Part shown: one piece after another, positions 52,747 to 61,980 of the stretch
Position numbering within the stretch: the first letter of the stretch is position 1
How the letters are laid out: the number at the start of each line of letters is the position of its first letter
DNA from: Hoeflea sp. 108
GTDB taxonomy: Bacteria; Pseudomonadota; Alphaproteobacteria; Rhizobiales; Rhizobiaceae
NCBI RefSeq assembly: GCF_000372965.1
Contig: NZ_KB890025.1
Coordinates: forward strand, 124,001 to 188,000
Reading direction: 5' to 3'
DNA length: 64,000 bases
Position numbers and translations under genes: made by a program
The notes under the pieces: model-generated
Database searches by the model: none
What the model was told of the DNA's origin: nothing
What the model saw: the letters and a program-made list of their open reading frames with translations, nothing else

Positions 52747-53460
52747 TTAGAACCGATAGTTGACCCCCAGTTTGAAGGCATGGATGTCGAAATTATCGTC
52801 ATAGGTGCGGAAGAGGGCAGGCTCGTTGAGCGCGAGATTCGCATCAAATCGATAGAACTGATATTCGCCTCTGATCGACCACTTGTCGTTGAGTGCCTGT
52901 TCTATACCTGCGCCGACTGTCCAGCCGGTCAGGGTCTCGGATCCGCTTGCGTTCACGGTGTTAGCCAACGATATGTCGCTCATCGAGAGCTTGGTAAAAC
53001 CAACGCCACCCTTGGCATAGAACAAGGTGCGATCCATGGCATAGCCCAACCTGCCGGTTATGCTGCCGAGATAAGTGAACTCGTTGTCGTTGGTTGCAAT
53101 AGGTCCACCCGCAACTGGAAAGCTGACAATATCGCTTGTTCCGTTGGCCCAGGAATAGGCCAGCTCACCTTCGACGCCGACCACCATCGAGCCCCACTGG
53201 TGATTGTAACCGACCTGGCCGCCTAGAAGTGCGCCGCGTGCATCGGGAGATGCCGTCTCAGCTCTGACACCACCTGGCGATAGATAGGCACCTTCGCCGC
53301 TGCCTTTGCTGTAGCCGAGTTGGAGCCCGATATATCCGCCTGTCCAGACAAAGGGAGCCCCGACGGAGGTTGGAACAGGCTCTGAAGCGACAACGTCTGC
53401 AGCCGAAGCCGTGCCTGCAGCCAATGAGACGAGCACGATAGCAAGCGCGGTAGATTTCAT
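52747..53460 (-). CDS. Outer-membrane beta-barrel protein, Omp25/RopB-like
   Basis: 237 residues with a clean signal peptide (cleaved after ASA, residue 20) and the Omp25/Omp31 pattern: WTGGYIGLQLGYS as first strand, GGQVGYNHQWGSMVVGVEGE, GRLGYAMDRTLFYAKGGVG, and a C-terminal strand ending NYRF for BAM recognition. An eight-stranded barrel is expected. The gene sits alone between the ftsK terminator and a decayed copy of the ftsK 3' end, suggesting it was inserted there. Confidence 0.9.
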   Translation of the reverse strand: MKSTALAIVLVSLAAGTASAADVVASEPVPTSVGAPFVWTGGYIGLQLGYSKGSGEGAYLSPGGVRAETASPDARGALLGGQVGYNHQWGSMVVGVEGELAYSWANGTSDIVSFPVAGGPIATNDNEFTYLGSITGRLGYAMDRTLFYAKGGVGFTKLSMSDISLANTVNASGSETLTGWTVGAGIEQALNDKWSIRGEYQFYRFDANLALNEPALFRTYDDNFDIHAFKLGVNYRF

Positions 53461-53614
53461 CCCAAGCTCCCCCTTGTTTAGGGGAATGCTATATGCATGA
53501 TTTGCTTGTGCAAGCAGGAATTGCGTTTGCCGGCTACGGTTGCGCTCTTGGGGTTGCGGTCTTGCAACACTGGCGCGAACAGCTGCTAGCTAGGTGGCGG
53601 GAAAGTTGCCGCGC

Positions 53615-53706
53615 CGCGCGGCTTTGCTCTCCCAACGCACGAAGGCTATCGTCGGCGCGCCCAGCCATGCTCGGCAAGCGCCAGGAAGACTGAGCGCTTC
53701 GGCGCT
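53615..53706 (+). pseudogene. Decayed copy of the ftsK 3' end
   Basis: The region matches the last about 120 bp of ftsK 1 kb upstream. It reads IVGAPSH in one frame (ftsK: IVGAPNH), then after a 1-bp insertion MLGKRQED-stop in another (ftsK: MLGKREEMD-stop), and continues into TGAGCGCTTCGGCGCT, identical over 16 bp to the ftsK stop and hairpin. About 20 bp between two internal TCGGCAAGCG repeats has been lost. The two copies bracket the outer-membrane protein gene as direct repeats. Confidence 0.7.
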
Positions 53707-53742
53707 TGGCAGGCGGGCACTCCGTGAAGACATGGAGGCCCT

Positions 53743-54759
53743 CTATGAGCTTGTCATCTGCACGACCACCTTGCCTTTGGCGTGGCCGGCTTCCAGGTAG
53801 GCAAAGGCTTTGGCAATGTCCTGGAAGGGAAAGACACGGTCGATGACGGGTCTGACCGTGTCGTCGGCAATCAGCCCGGCGAGCTCGGTCAGCTCGCTCC
53901 CGCTCGGATGCATGAAGAGGTAGCGGTAGGAGACGTGATGTTTCCGGGCCTCCGCGCGCAAGCGGTAGGAGATGAACCAGAAAAGCGTCGCAAGCACGGC
54001 ACCGCGGCCCAGATCCTTGCGCGCGGTCTCGGGCTCCGGCATGCCGGCAATCGAGACCACTTTTCCGCCTGGTTTGACCACGCCGAACGACTTCATCAGC
54101 GTTTCGCCGCCAAGCAGATCAAGCACCCCGTCCATGTCGCGCAACTCTTCCTCGAAGCGTTGCGTCGTGTAGTCGATCACCACGTCGGCGCCGAGTTGTT
54201 CGACAAGCGCCCTGCCACGTGGCGATGCCGTCGTCGTCACCTCGGCTCCGAGCCATTTTGCCACCTGAATGGCGAAGGTGCCGACGCCGCCCGCTCCCCC
54301 CGGAATGAAGATCCTGTTGCCTTGCGTCACATGGAGTTCGTCGCGAAGTGCCTGAAGTGCCGTGAGGCCTGCGAGGGGCACACCGGCGGCGGCGTTGAAA
54401 TCGATGGATGCGGGAATTTTCGCCAGAAAACCTTCCGGGACGACGGCATATTCGGCGAACCCACCCATGGCTTCCTTGGGCATGCGGGCGAAGACCCGGT
54501 CTCCCGGCACGAATGACGTGACGCCCTCTCCGCATTCCTCCACGACGCCTGCCATTTCATTGCCCATGACGATCGGCAAGGGATATCGCTTGATGACCCT
54601 GAGCTTGCCTTCGCGTGTCTTGTAGTCGACGGGATTGAGGCCCGCGGCATGCACCCGCACCAGGACATCGCCGCGAGCCGGCCGTGGACGCGGTATGTCG
54701 CGCAACTGAGCGGCTTCCGGGCCGCCATATCCGGTGAGTACAAATGCCCGCATGGTCAT
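53743..54759 (-). CDS. Zinc-free MDR oxidoreductase (NADPH:quinone reductase type)
   Basis: Medium-chain dehydrogenase/reductase of 338 residues. GroES-like N-terminal part (VLVRVHAAGLNPVDYKTREG) without the catalytic zinc cysteines, then the NADP Rossmann motif FIPGGAGGVGTFAIQVAKWLGA (first part about 150-171). A C-terminal EAGHAKGKVVVQM is typical of quinone/enone reductases. It probably reduces quinones or reactive enones in the cytoplasm; exact substrate unknown. Upstream of it is pepT, separated by a terminator. Confidence 0.88.
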   Translation of the reverse strand: MTMRAFVLTGYGGPEAAQLRDIPRPRPARGDVLVRVHAAGLNPVDYKTREGKLRVIKRYPLPIVMGNEMAGVVEECGEGVTSFVPGDRVFARMPKEAMGGFAEYAVVPEGFLAKIPASIDFNAAAGVPLAGLTALQALRDELHVTQGNRIFIPGGAGGVGTFAIQVAKWLGAEVTTTASPRGRALVEQLGADVVIDYTTQRFEEELRDMDGVLDLLGGETLMKSFGVVKPGGKVVSIAGMPEPETARKDLGRGAVLATLFWFISYRLRAEARKHHVSYRYLFMHPSGSELTELAGLIADDTVRPVIDRVFPFQDIAKAFAYLEAGHAKGKVVVQMTSS

Positions 54760-54890
54760 GAGCGCATCCGGTGGCCGATTTCCTTTGCCATCATCCTCTA
54801 CGAGATGAGGCGCTTGGACAATGCCGCGACGCGCCTATCGAGCAGGCCAACACTTCGCTTGGGGTCGGCCAATCGACGTCGTTGTGAAAG

Positions 54891-54916
54891 AAAAAGCCGC
54901 GCAGTGCGCGGCCTTT
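54891..54916 (-). terminator. Rho-independent terminator after pepT
   Basis: On the minus strand GCCGCGC-ACT-GCGCGGC followed by TTTTTC, 18 bp after the pepT stop. Classic form. Confidence 0.85.
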
Positions 54917-54934
54917 ATTGTTGGTTGTCAGGCG

Positions 54935-56167
54935 TTACGCCCGCTCTTCCCAGACCTGGACTAGCTCGACGATGGTGCGGACGGCTTTTTCCATGTCCTG
55001 GCGGCTGACCCATTCCAGAGGCGAGTGGAAGGCATGGCCGCCGGCGAAGATGTTGGGGCAGGGCAGGCCCATGAACGACAGGCGCGAGCCGTCGGTGCCG
55101 CCGCGGATGCTGCCGCGGACAGGCTCCATGCCGGCGCGGCGGATTGCCTCGACGGCGTTCTCGACGATCTCGGGATGGCGGTCGAGCACCACCTTCATGT
55201 TGCGGTACTGCTCCTTGACCGTGAAGCTGTAGGACGAGCCGGGGAAGCCCTTCATCACGTCCTTGACGATCGCCTCCAGCATCGCCTCCTTGTCGGCGAG
55301 GCCCTTGTCGTCGAAGTCGCGCACGATCAGGCTGATCGCGGCCTTCTCCATCGAACCGCTGACGTTGGTCGGATGGACAAAACCCTGGCGGCCCTCGGTC
55401 GTCTCGGGCGCCTGGTCCCTGGGCAGCCGGTCGACGATGGCGCCGGCGATCTTGATGGCGTTTTCCATGCGGCCCTTGGCGAAGCCCGGATGCATGGCCA
55501 CGCCCTTGATCTCGATGTCGACGCCGTCCGCCGAGAAGGTCTCGTCCTCGATGGTGCCGGCCGTCTCGCCGTCCATGGTGTAGGCGAAGTCTGCGCCGAG
55601 CTTTTCGAAATCGACCTTGTCGACGCCACGGCCGATCTCTTCATCAGGGGTGAACAGGATCTTGACGGTACCGTGCTTGATCTCGGGATGGTCGACCAGG
55701 TACTGCGCCGCCGCAACGATCTCGGCTACGCCCGCCTTGTCGTCGGCGCCAAGAAGCGTCGTGCCGTCGGTGGTGATGATGTCGTTGCCGATCTGGTTCA
55801 TCAGTTCAGGATGTTCGCTGACGCGGATGATCCGGGATGTGTCGCCCGGCAGCACGATGTCGCCGCCGGCATAGCTGTTGATGACCTGCGGCTTCACCGC
55901 AGTGCCGGTGAAATCGGGTGCTGTGTCGACATGCGAGCAGAAGCAGATGACCGGAACCTGCTTGTCGGTGTTCGACGGGATGGTGGCGTAGACATAGCCG
56001 TTCTCGTCGATATGGGCGTCCTTCAGGCCGATCGTCAGCAGCTCCTCGACCAGCACCCGGCTTAGGTCCTTTTGCTTGTCGGTCGAAGGCTGGGTCCTCG
56101 AGGCCGCATCCGACTGCGTGTCGATGACGACATAGCGGAGGAAACGGTCGGTCACGGTGTAGTTCAT
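54935..56167 (-). CDS. pepT: Peptidase T (tripeptide aminopeptidase)
   Basis: Zinc metallopeptidase of family M20B, which removes the N-terminal residue from tripeptides in the cytoplasm. Metal/catalytic motifs: FCSHVDTAPDFTG, LGADDKAGVAEI, TPDEEIGRGVD and the C-terminal GGHAFHSPLEWV. The 410 residues match PepT well. Monocistronic, with its own terminator downstream and a 97-bp gap to pta upstream, which is on the same strand. Confidence 0.95.
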   Translation of the reverse strand: MNYTVTDRFLRYVVIDTQSDAASRTQPSTDKQKDLSRVLVEELLTIGLKDAHIDENGYVYATIPSNTDKQVPVICFCSHVDTAPDFTGTAVKPQVINSYAGGDIVLPGDTSRIIRVSEHPELMNQIGNDIITTDGTTLLGADDKAGVAEIVAAAQYLVDHPEIKHGTVKILFTPDEEIGRGVDKVDFEKLGADFAYTMDGETAGTIEDETFSADGVDIEIKGVAMHPGFAKGRMENAIKIAGAIVDRLPRDQAPETTEGRQGFVHPTNVSGSMEKAAISLIVRDFDDKGLADKEAMLEAIVKDVMKGFPGSSYSFTVKEQYRNMKVVLDRHPEIVENAVEAIRRAGMEPVRGSIRGGTDGSRLSFMGLPCPNIFAGGHAFHSPLEWVSRQDMEKAVRTIVELVQVWEERA

Positions 56168-56264
56168 GGCTCAATCCATTGCGGCTTGTCGGCGATGGCG
56201 TGTCATAGCCTTCGCCACGCATGGAGTGAATGGCCTGCTCTCAAGTTCCGTCGGGCCAGCTGCC

Positions 56265-57263
56265 TTATGCCTGTCCGGCCTGCACGACCGTCACCGCGAT
56301 CATGTGGTAGGCGTCGTCGGCGGTGCAGCCGCGTGAGAGGTCGTTGGCGGGTTTGGCGAGGCCCTGCAGGATCGGGCCGATCGCGTCGGCACCGCCGATG
56401 CGCTGGGCGATCTTGTAGCCAATGTTGGCGGCGTCGAGATTGGGGAAGACGAAGACGTTTGCCTCGCCATGCAGTGCCGAGTTGGGCGCCTTGGCCGCGC
56501 TTACCGCTTCGACGAATGCCGTGTCGAATTGCAGCTCGCCGTCGATGACGAGATCCGGGGCAGAGGCGTGCACCAGCCTTGTCGCTTCGATGACCTTCGA
56601 CACGCGCTCGTGCGCAGCGCTGCCATTGGTCGAGAACGACAGCATCGCCACCTTGGCTGTGGCACCCGCCAGCGCTTCATAGGAGCGCGCCGACATGCGG
56701 GCGATGTCCGCAAGGCCTGTCGCATCGGGATCGACCACCAGGCCGCAATCGGCAAAGACGAAAGCGCCCTTCTTCACATGGTGCGGTTGGCACAGCATCA
56801 TCAGGAAGAAGCTGGACACGAGCCCGACGCCGGGTGCGCGGCCGATGCATTGCAGCGCTGCCCGCACGGTATCGGCGGTGGTGGCGACAGCGCCGCCGAC
56901 CGTGCCGTCGGCAAGGCCCTCGCGCACCATCATGGCGGCAAAGACATGCGGCGAGCGCAGTGCGTCGCGCGCCGCCAATTCGTCGATGCCCTTGGCCCTG
57001 CGCAACTGGTGGAATGCCCCGATGAGACGAGGCGTCAGCGACGAGACTTCGGGGTCTTCTGTCTGGAACCCTGCCGGACTTGAGCCGGCTTCGGCGACGC
57101 GCCTTTCGATGACGGAGCTGTTGCCGATTAGGATGATCTGGGCGAGGCCCGCGGCCTGTGCCCGGACAGCCGCTGCAACGATGCGCGGGTCCTCGCCTTC
57201 GGCGAGCACGATGCGCTTCGGCGCCTTTTTTGCGGCTTCGATGATGCGGTCGAGCGGCTTCAT
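56265..57263 (-). CDS. pta: Phosphate acetyltransferase
   Basis: Turns acetyl phosphate made by Xsc into acetyl-CoA. Short-form Pta of 332 residues (no N-terminal regulatory domain): RIVLAEGEDPRIVAAA, FFLMMLCQPHHVKKGAFVFA, MLSFSTNGSA and VFPNLDAANIGYKIAQR. Last gene of the leftward taurine operon, 59 bp after xsc with a strong hairpin in between. Confidence 0.93.
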   Translation of the reverse strand: MKPLDRIIEAAKKAPKRIVLAEGEDPRIVAAAVRAQAAGLAQIILIGNSSVIERRVAEAGSSPAGFQTEDPEVSSLTPRLIGAFHQLRRAKGIDELAARDALRSPHVFAAMMVREGLADGTVGGAVATTADTVRAALQCIGRAPGVGLVSSFFLMMLCQPHHVKKGAFVFADCGLVVDPDATGLADIARMSARSYEALAGATAKVAMLSFSTNGSAAHERVSKVIEATRLVHASAPDLVIDGELQFDTAFVEAVSAAKAPNSALHGEANVFVFPNLDAANIGYKIAQRIGGADAIGPILQGLAKPANDLSRGCTADDAYHMIAVTVVQAGQA

Positions 57264-57282
57264 ACAGTCCCCCCCAGATGCC

Positions 57283-57310
57283 GGCCTGCCCGGAAAGCTC
57301 CGGGCAGGCC
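57283..57310. other. Intercistronic hairpin between xsc and pta
   Basis: GGCCTGCCCGGA and TCCGGGCAGGCC, 12 perfect pairs around AAGC, without a U-run on either strand. More likely an mRNA stability or partial attenuation element lowering pta relative to xsc than a full terminator. Confidence 0.6.
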
Positions 57311-57322
57311 GTGTTGGTGTTG

Positions 57323-59098
57323 TCAGGCGCGCTGCTGCGGTCGCATGTCGGAGCGCTCAATGCCGGCAACAGGCACCGGTTTCTTCATCGCGTCGCGGCG
57401 GAAGGGCTCGCCGAGTTCCTGGTTGAGGATGACCTCGACGAATGTCGTCACCCCATTGACCTGGTCGCCGATCGCCTTGGCGAGTGCCTCCGTCAGCTTC
57501 GCCGGGGTGTCGACGACGACGCCCTTGAGGCCGCAGCCCTCGGCGACCTTGGCGTAGCTGAGATTGGGATTGAGCTCGGTGCCGACGAAGTTGTTGGCGT
57601 ACCACAGCGTCGTGTTGCGCTTTTCGGCACCCCACTGGTAGTTGCGGAAGATCACCATTGTTATCGCCGGCCAGCCTTCGCGGCCGATGGCGCCCATTTC
57701 GTTCATCGAGATGCCGAAGGCGCCGTCGCCGGCGAAGCCGACCACCGGCACGTCGGGGCAGCCGATCTTGGCGCCGACGATCGACGGGAAGCCGTAGCCA
57801 CAGGGGCCGAACATGCCGGGCGCGAGATACTTCCGGCCCTGTTCGAAGCTCGGATAGGCATTGCCGATGGCACAGTTGTTGCCGATGTCGGTGGAGATGA
57901 TCGCCTCCTTGGGCAGGGCCGCCTGGATCGCGCGCCAGGCCTGGCGCGGCGACATGCGGCCAGCCTCGCGCAGGCGGGCGCTCGCGTTCCACTCGGTGCC
58001 GACGTCGTCTTCTTCGTGGTCCATCGACGACAGTTGCTGCAGCCAGGCCGAGCGAGTCTGGTGGATGGCTGCCTTGCGCTGCTCGCGGCCCTCGTTGCCG
58101 GCCGATGGCGTCAGCTGTTCGAGGATCTGGCGGGCGACCTGCCGGGCGTCGCCGCAGATGCCGACCGAAACCTTTTTGGTCAGGCCGATGCGGTCGGCAT
58201 TGATGTCGACCTGGATGATCGAAGCGTTCTTCGGCCAGTAGTCGATGCCATAGCCGGGCAGGGTGGAGAACGGATTGAGGCGGGTGCCGAGCGCCAGCAC
58301 GACGTCGGCCTTGGCGATCAGCTCCATCGCCGCCTTCGAGCCGTTGTAGCCGAGCGGGCCGACAGCGAGACGGTGGCTGCCGGGGAAGGCGTCATTGTGC
58401 TGGTAGCCGCAGCAGACTGGCGCGTCGAGCCGCTCGGCCAAGGCAATCGATTCCGGGATGGCGTTGCCGATGACGACGCCGGCGCCGTTGAGGATGACCG
58501 GGAATTTGGCTTCCGACAGCAGGCGGGCGGCTTCCGTGATCGCCTGCGGCCCGCCGGCCGGACGCTCGAAGCGCACGATTGCCGGCAGGTCGACGTCGAT
58601 GACATGGGTCCAGAAGTCGCGCGGGATGTTGATCTGCGCCGGTGCGCTGCCGCGCCAGGCCTTCTCGATGACGCGGTTCAGCACCTCGGGAATGCGCGAG
58701 GGGTCACGCACCTCTTCCTGGTAACAGACCATCTCCTCGAACATCGCCATCTGGTCGACCTCCTGGAAGCCGCCCTGGCCGATGGTCTTGTTGGCCGCCT
58801 GCGGCGTGACCATGAGTAGTGGCGTGTGGTTCCAGTAGGCGGTCTTCATCGCGGTGATGAAGCCGGTGACACCGGGGCCGTTCTGGCCGATGGCCATGGA
58901 CATGGTTCCGGTGGCGCGGCTGAAGCCGTCGGCCATCATGCCGGCATTGGTCTCATGTGCGCAGTCCCAGAACTTGATGCCGGCCTTGGGGAACAGGTCC
59001 GACACCGGCATCATGGCCGAGCCGATGATGCCGAAGGCGTGCTCGATGCCGTGCATCTGCAGGACTTTGACGAAGGCTTCTTCGGTGGTCATTTTCAT
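57323..59098 (-). CDS. xsc: Sulfoacetaldehyde acetyltransferase
   Basis: ThDP-dependent enzyme that splits sulfoacetaldehyde with phosphate into sulfite and acetyl phosphate. 591 residues with the ThDP-enzyme fold: EEAFVKVLQMHGIEHAFGI at the start, the catalytic Glu region WDCAHETNAGMMADG, and the cofactor motif GDGAFGISMNEMGAIGREGW ending near FRNYQW. The Xsc-like length and the flanking tau and pta genes make this call firm. Sulfite detoxification or export genes are not in view. Confidence 0.95.
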   Translation of the reverse strand: MKMTTEEAFVKVLQMHGIEHAFGIIGSAMMPVSDLFPKAGIKFWDCAHETNAGMMADGFSRATGTMSMAIGQNGPGVTGFITAMKTAYWNHTPLLMVTPQAANKTIGQGGFQEVDQMAMFEEMVCYQEEVRDPSRIPEVLNRVIEKAWRGSAPAQINIPRDFWTHVIDVDLPAIVRFERPAGGPQAITEAARLLSEAKFPVILNGAGVVIGNAIPESIALAERLDAPVCCGYQHNDAFPGSHRLAVGPLGYNGSKAAMELIAKADVVLALGTRLNPFSTLPGYGIDYWPKNASIIQVDINADRIGLTKKVSVGICGDARQVARQILEQLTPSAGNEGREQRKAAIHQTRSAWLQQLSSMDHEEDDVGTEWNASARLREAGRMSPRQAWRAIQAALPKEAIISTDIGNNCAIGNAYPSFEQGRKYLAPGMFGPCGYGFPSIVGAKIGCPDVPVVGFAGDGAFGISMNEMGAIGREGWPAITMVIFRNYQWGAEKRNTTLWYANNFVGTELNPNLSYAKVAEGCGLKGVVVDTPAKLTEALAKAIGDQVNGVTTFVEVILNQELGEPFRRDAMKKPVPVAGIERSDMRPQQRA

Positions 59099-59159
59099 GT
59101 TCTTGGTTCCTTTCGAAATCGGGTCGAGAGCGGCCTGGGACGCTCTGGCTTACTAATTG

Positions 59160-59207
59160 GCGCATCGTGCTTTCCGAAAATCGGGTCCGATTTTCGGGCC
59201 GATGCGC
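59160..59207. repeat. Long imperfect palindrome between tauY and xsc (rhizobial repeat type)
   Basis: Outer arms GCGCATCG (59160-59167) and CGATGCGC (59200-59207), inner arms CCGAAAATCGG (59174-59184) and CCGATTTTCGG (59187-59197), separated by a 2-base loop. Its right end touches the tauY stop codon. The sequence looks like a dispersed rhizobial intergenic element and can form a strong mRNA hairpin. Confidence 0.6.
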
Positions 59208-60607
59208 TAGAGGATCTCGTCCTTAAGGTAATACCAGCGGTACATTCCCCACTGACCGAGGCGCCGGAACGGCGTCAGCACACCGTGGCTCGGCAGCGGG
59301 GAGGTGAAGATCGGCAGGTCGAGGGCGCCGCTCTTGCCGGCCACCATCTGGGCCATGCGGCGGCCGGCCTGCGCCGAATACATGACGCCGTTGCCGCCAT
59401 AACCCATGGCATAGAACAGCTGCTGCTTCGGGTCGGGCCGGAAGATGCGCGGCATCATATCGTGGCTGACATCGACCCAGCCCCACCAGGAATAATCGAC
59501 CTCAATGCCGCGCAGGACGGGAAATTTCCGGTGCAGTCCGGCAAGCAGAAGGTCGAGATGTTTCGGGTTGACCGCGTCGCGCCCTGTTATGGCGCTGCGG
59601 CTGCCGATCTGCACTCGGCCGTCGGGCAGCATGCGGTAATAGTGGCGCAGCGTGCGCGTGTCGGTCAGCGGGATGCGGGCCTTGAAGTTAAGTATCTCAC
59701 GCTCGCCTGGCGACAGCGGTCGCGTCACGATCGAGTTGGACAGGATCGGCATCAGCCGATGGCGGGTCAGTTCGTGCAGGCCAGGCGAGGTATAGCCGGC
59801 GGTGGCGATGCACACCGTGCGCGCCCTGACGATGCCACCCGGCGTGCGCAGATGGTGGACGCCGCCCTTGAGTTCGCTGCCGAGCACCGGGCTCGACGTG
59901 TGCACCTTGGCGCCCAGCTTGCGGGCCAGCCTGAGATAGCCGAAAGCGAGCTTGGCGGCGTGGATGCCCATGCCGTCGGGCTCGTACATCGCCCCCTTGG
60001 CCTCGGCGTCACGGACGAAGTCGCTGTGCACCTCCTCACGGCTGACGATGCGGGTCGGGTAACCGAACACCTCGTTGAGCAGGCGCGATTCTTTCTCGAG
60101 CGCCGGCATCATCTTGTCGCGGTGGGCGATGTAGAGGTGGCCGCCGTCCTGCGGGTCACAGTCGATCTCGGGCTCGCGGATCAGGTTGCGGAAAAGGTCG
60201 AACGCCTCCGATATCTCGCCGTGCAGCTTCCTCGCAACATCGACGCCCCAGCGCTCGATCCATTGCGAGCGCTTGAGCCGGCCAGCCGAGATCTGCGCCT
60301 GGCCGCCATTGCGGGTCGAACAGCCCCAGGCAACGCCGTTGGCCTCGAGCACGGTGGCCTTGATGCCATGCTCGCGGGCCAGGTGGATGGCGCAGGAAAG
60401 GCCCGTATAGCCGGAGCCGACGATGGCGACGTCGACATCGATGTCTTGGGTCACGGGCCCATCGTCGTCGGGCTGTGGCCCGGCGGTGGCGATCCAGTAG
60501 GTCGGCGCGTAGTCCTTGCCTTCGCCCGGATTGGGCGCATGGACCGGATCATAGGCCGGATCGAATGGCTTCCGTCGAGCCATCGTCCGGGCAAGCTGCT
60601 GTTCCAT
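59207..60607 (-). CDS. tauY: Taurine dehydrogenase large subunit (FAD oxidoreductase, DadA-like)
   Basis: Flavoprotein that oxidises taurine to sulfoacetaldehyde and ammonia, passing electrons to the respiratory chain. FAD motif DVAIVGSGYTGLSCAIHLA (about 57-75), CSTRNGGQAQ and a C-terminal AMGYGGNGVMYSAQAGRRMA. The ATG at 60607 has GGGAGG 8 nt upstream and gives 466 residues, the TauY length; the frame to 60769 overlaps tauX. Immediately after tauX (23 bp), the order seen in other TauXY systems. Confidence 0.9.
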   Translation of the reverse strand: MEQQLARTMARRKPFDPAYDPVHAPNPGEGKDYAPTYWIATAGPQPDDDGPVTQDIDVDVAIVGSGYTGLSCAIHLAREHGIKATVLEANGVAWGCSTRNGGQAQISAGRLKRSQWIERWGVDVARKLHGEISEAFDLFRNLIREPEIDCDPQDGGHLYIAHRDKMMPALEKESRLLNEVFGYPTRIVSREEVHSDFVRDAEAKGAMYEPDGMGIHAAKLAFGYLRLARKLGAKVHTSSPVLGSELKGGVHHLRTPGGIVRARTVCIATAGYTSPGLHELTRHRLMPILSNSIVTRPLSPGEREILNFKARIPLTDTRTLRHYYRMLPDGRVQIGSRSAITGRDAVNPKHLDLLLAGLHRKFPVLRGIEVDYSWWGWVDVSHDMMPRIFRPDPKQQLFYAMGYGGNGVMYSAQAGRRMAQMVAGKSGALDLPIFTSPLPSHGVLTPFRRLGQWGMYRWYYLKDEIL

Positions 60608-60630
60608 CTCCTTGACCTCCCGAGCCTTGC

Positions 60631-61017
60631 TCAGCCCTTCGCCGCCAGCAGTGGCCGGTTCTTGCGGAAGGCCTGCTTGCGCACGATCTTGCCGCCACCA
60701 AGCGTGAACAGGTCGCAGCCCTCGGCCTCGATGCGGCTGCCGTCGGCATTGGTGCCGGAGAAGGTCCATTCCGAGACGGCGCGGTCGCCCTGCACGAAGT
60801 GGCCATGGTGAGCCCAGTGGGCGTCAGGCATCGCCTTCCAGACGCCGCTGAAGGCGTTGGCGATCGCTTCGGTGCCCTCGAAGCGGACGCCGTAGACCTC
60901 GGGGCCGCCGACGGCGTTGAAGATGCAGTCTTCGGCAAAGAAGCTCATGACGCCGTCGATGTCGTGCCGGTTGAAGGCATCGAAGAGGCTGGCAAGGTCG
61001 TCGGCGGTTAGCGACAT
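60631..61017 (-). CDS. tauX: Taurine dehydrogenase small subunit (SnoaL/NTF2-like)
   Basis: 128-residue alpha+beta-barrel protein of the NTF2/ketosteroid-isomerase fold: LASLFDAFNRHDIDGVMSFF, FEGTEAIANAFSGVWKAMP, EAEGCDLFTLGGGKIVRKQ. Small subunit of the taurine dehydrogenase; its exact contribution is not clear. Placed between the ABC permease gene and tauY on the same strand, with 135 bp to tauC. Confidence 0.88.
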   Translation of the reverse strand: MSLTADDLASLFDAFNRHDIDGVMSFFAEDCIFNAVGGPEVYGVRFEGTEAIANAFSGVWKAMPDAHWAHHGHFVQGDRAVSEWTFSGTNADGSRIEAEGCDLFTLGGGKIVRKQAFRKNRPLLAAKG

Positions 61018-61152
61018 GGTGTGGTCCTCGTATCTTCGGGGCGGTGCCGGACATGGCTCCGCCAGGGCCGGACGCGCCGGCCAGTTTCGTTGTCTTGGGT
61101 GGGCGGAAAGCTCAGCCGGGCGGCGAGGTAGCCGAATGTGCGGACACTGCCA

Positions 61153-61980
61153 TCAGATCTTGCCCTTCCAGGGAATGAGCGTCTTTTCGAGGTAGCGGAT
61201 CATCAGGTCGAAGGCGAAGGCGAAGACGCCGATGACGATGATGCCCATGATGACCGTGTCGCTGGCGAGGTATTCGGCGGCATTCAGCACCATGAAGCCG
61301 AGGCCGCGATGCGCAGCCACCATCTCGGCGGCAACCAGCGTTGTCCAGCCAACCCCGATGCCGATGCGCATGCCGGTGAAAATTTCCGGCAGGGCCGCCT
61401 TCAGGATGACGTGGCGGATGACCTGCCCACGGCTGGCGCCCATGGCATAGGCGGCGTGGATCTGCTCGGTCGAGACGGAGCGCACGCCGGCGCGGGCGGC
61501 GATCGCCATCGGCGCGAAGATGGCGAGATAGATCAGGAAGACCTTCGGAAACTCGCCGATGCCGAGCCAGATGATGATCAGCGGCAGGTAGGCGAGCGGA
61601 GGCAGCGGCCGGTAGAATTCGATGATCGGGTCGAACAGGCCGCGGATCGTGCGGTTGACGCCCATCAATATGCCGACCGGCACGGCGGTCGCCAGCGCCA
61701 GGAAGAACGCGCCGAGCACACGCCCGAGGCTCGCCAGCGTGTGTTGGGTCAGGGTCGAATTGGAGACGCCCTCGGTCATCGCGATGACGAACTTGTCCCA
61801 GACGGCGACGGGCGAGGGCAGGAAAAGCGGCCTGACCCAGCCCATCTCCGTGACCAGCAGCCAGACCGCGAACAGCACCAGCGCGGTAAGCAGGCTGATA
61901 TGGCCGCTCATGCCTTCGCCGGGGGCGCCGTAGACCTTGCCGGGGCGGACCGGCTTGGCCTTGGTGAGGCGCTCAAGCAT
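61153..61980 (-). CDS. tauC: Taurine ABC transporter permease
   Basis: Inner-membrane permease of the TauC/SsuC group with about six helices and the EAA loop AAYAMGASRGQVIRHVILKA near residue 180. 275 residues from the ATG at 61980, whose first 8 bp overlap the end of tauB; the longer frame to 62097 lies inside tauB. Dimer partner of TauB for sulfonate uptake. Confidence 0.92.
   Translation of the reverse strand: MLERLTKAKPVRPGKVYGAPGEGMSGHISLLTALVLFAVWLLVTEMGWVRPLFLPSPVAVWDKFVIAMTEGVSNSTLTQHTLASLGRVLGAFFLALATAVPVGILMGVNRTIRGLFDPIIEFYRPLPPLAYLPLIIIWLGIGEFPKVFLIYLAIFAPMAIAARAGVRSVSTEQIHAAYAMGASRGQVIRHVILKAALPEIFTGMRIGIGVGWTTLVAAEMVAAHRGLGFMVLNAAEYLASDTVIMGIIVIGVFAFAFDLMIRYLEKTLIPWKGKI

Noticed and set aside
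53493..53693. 66-codon frame downstream of the outer-membrane protein
   Set aside because: Its end is the frameshifted ftsK remnant (MLGKRQED), so it is better explained as duplicated debris.
57278..60811. Two long + strand frames (513 and 661 codons)
   Set aside because: They are antisense to xsc, tauY and tauX, which are unmistakable.
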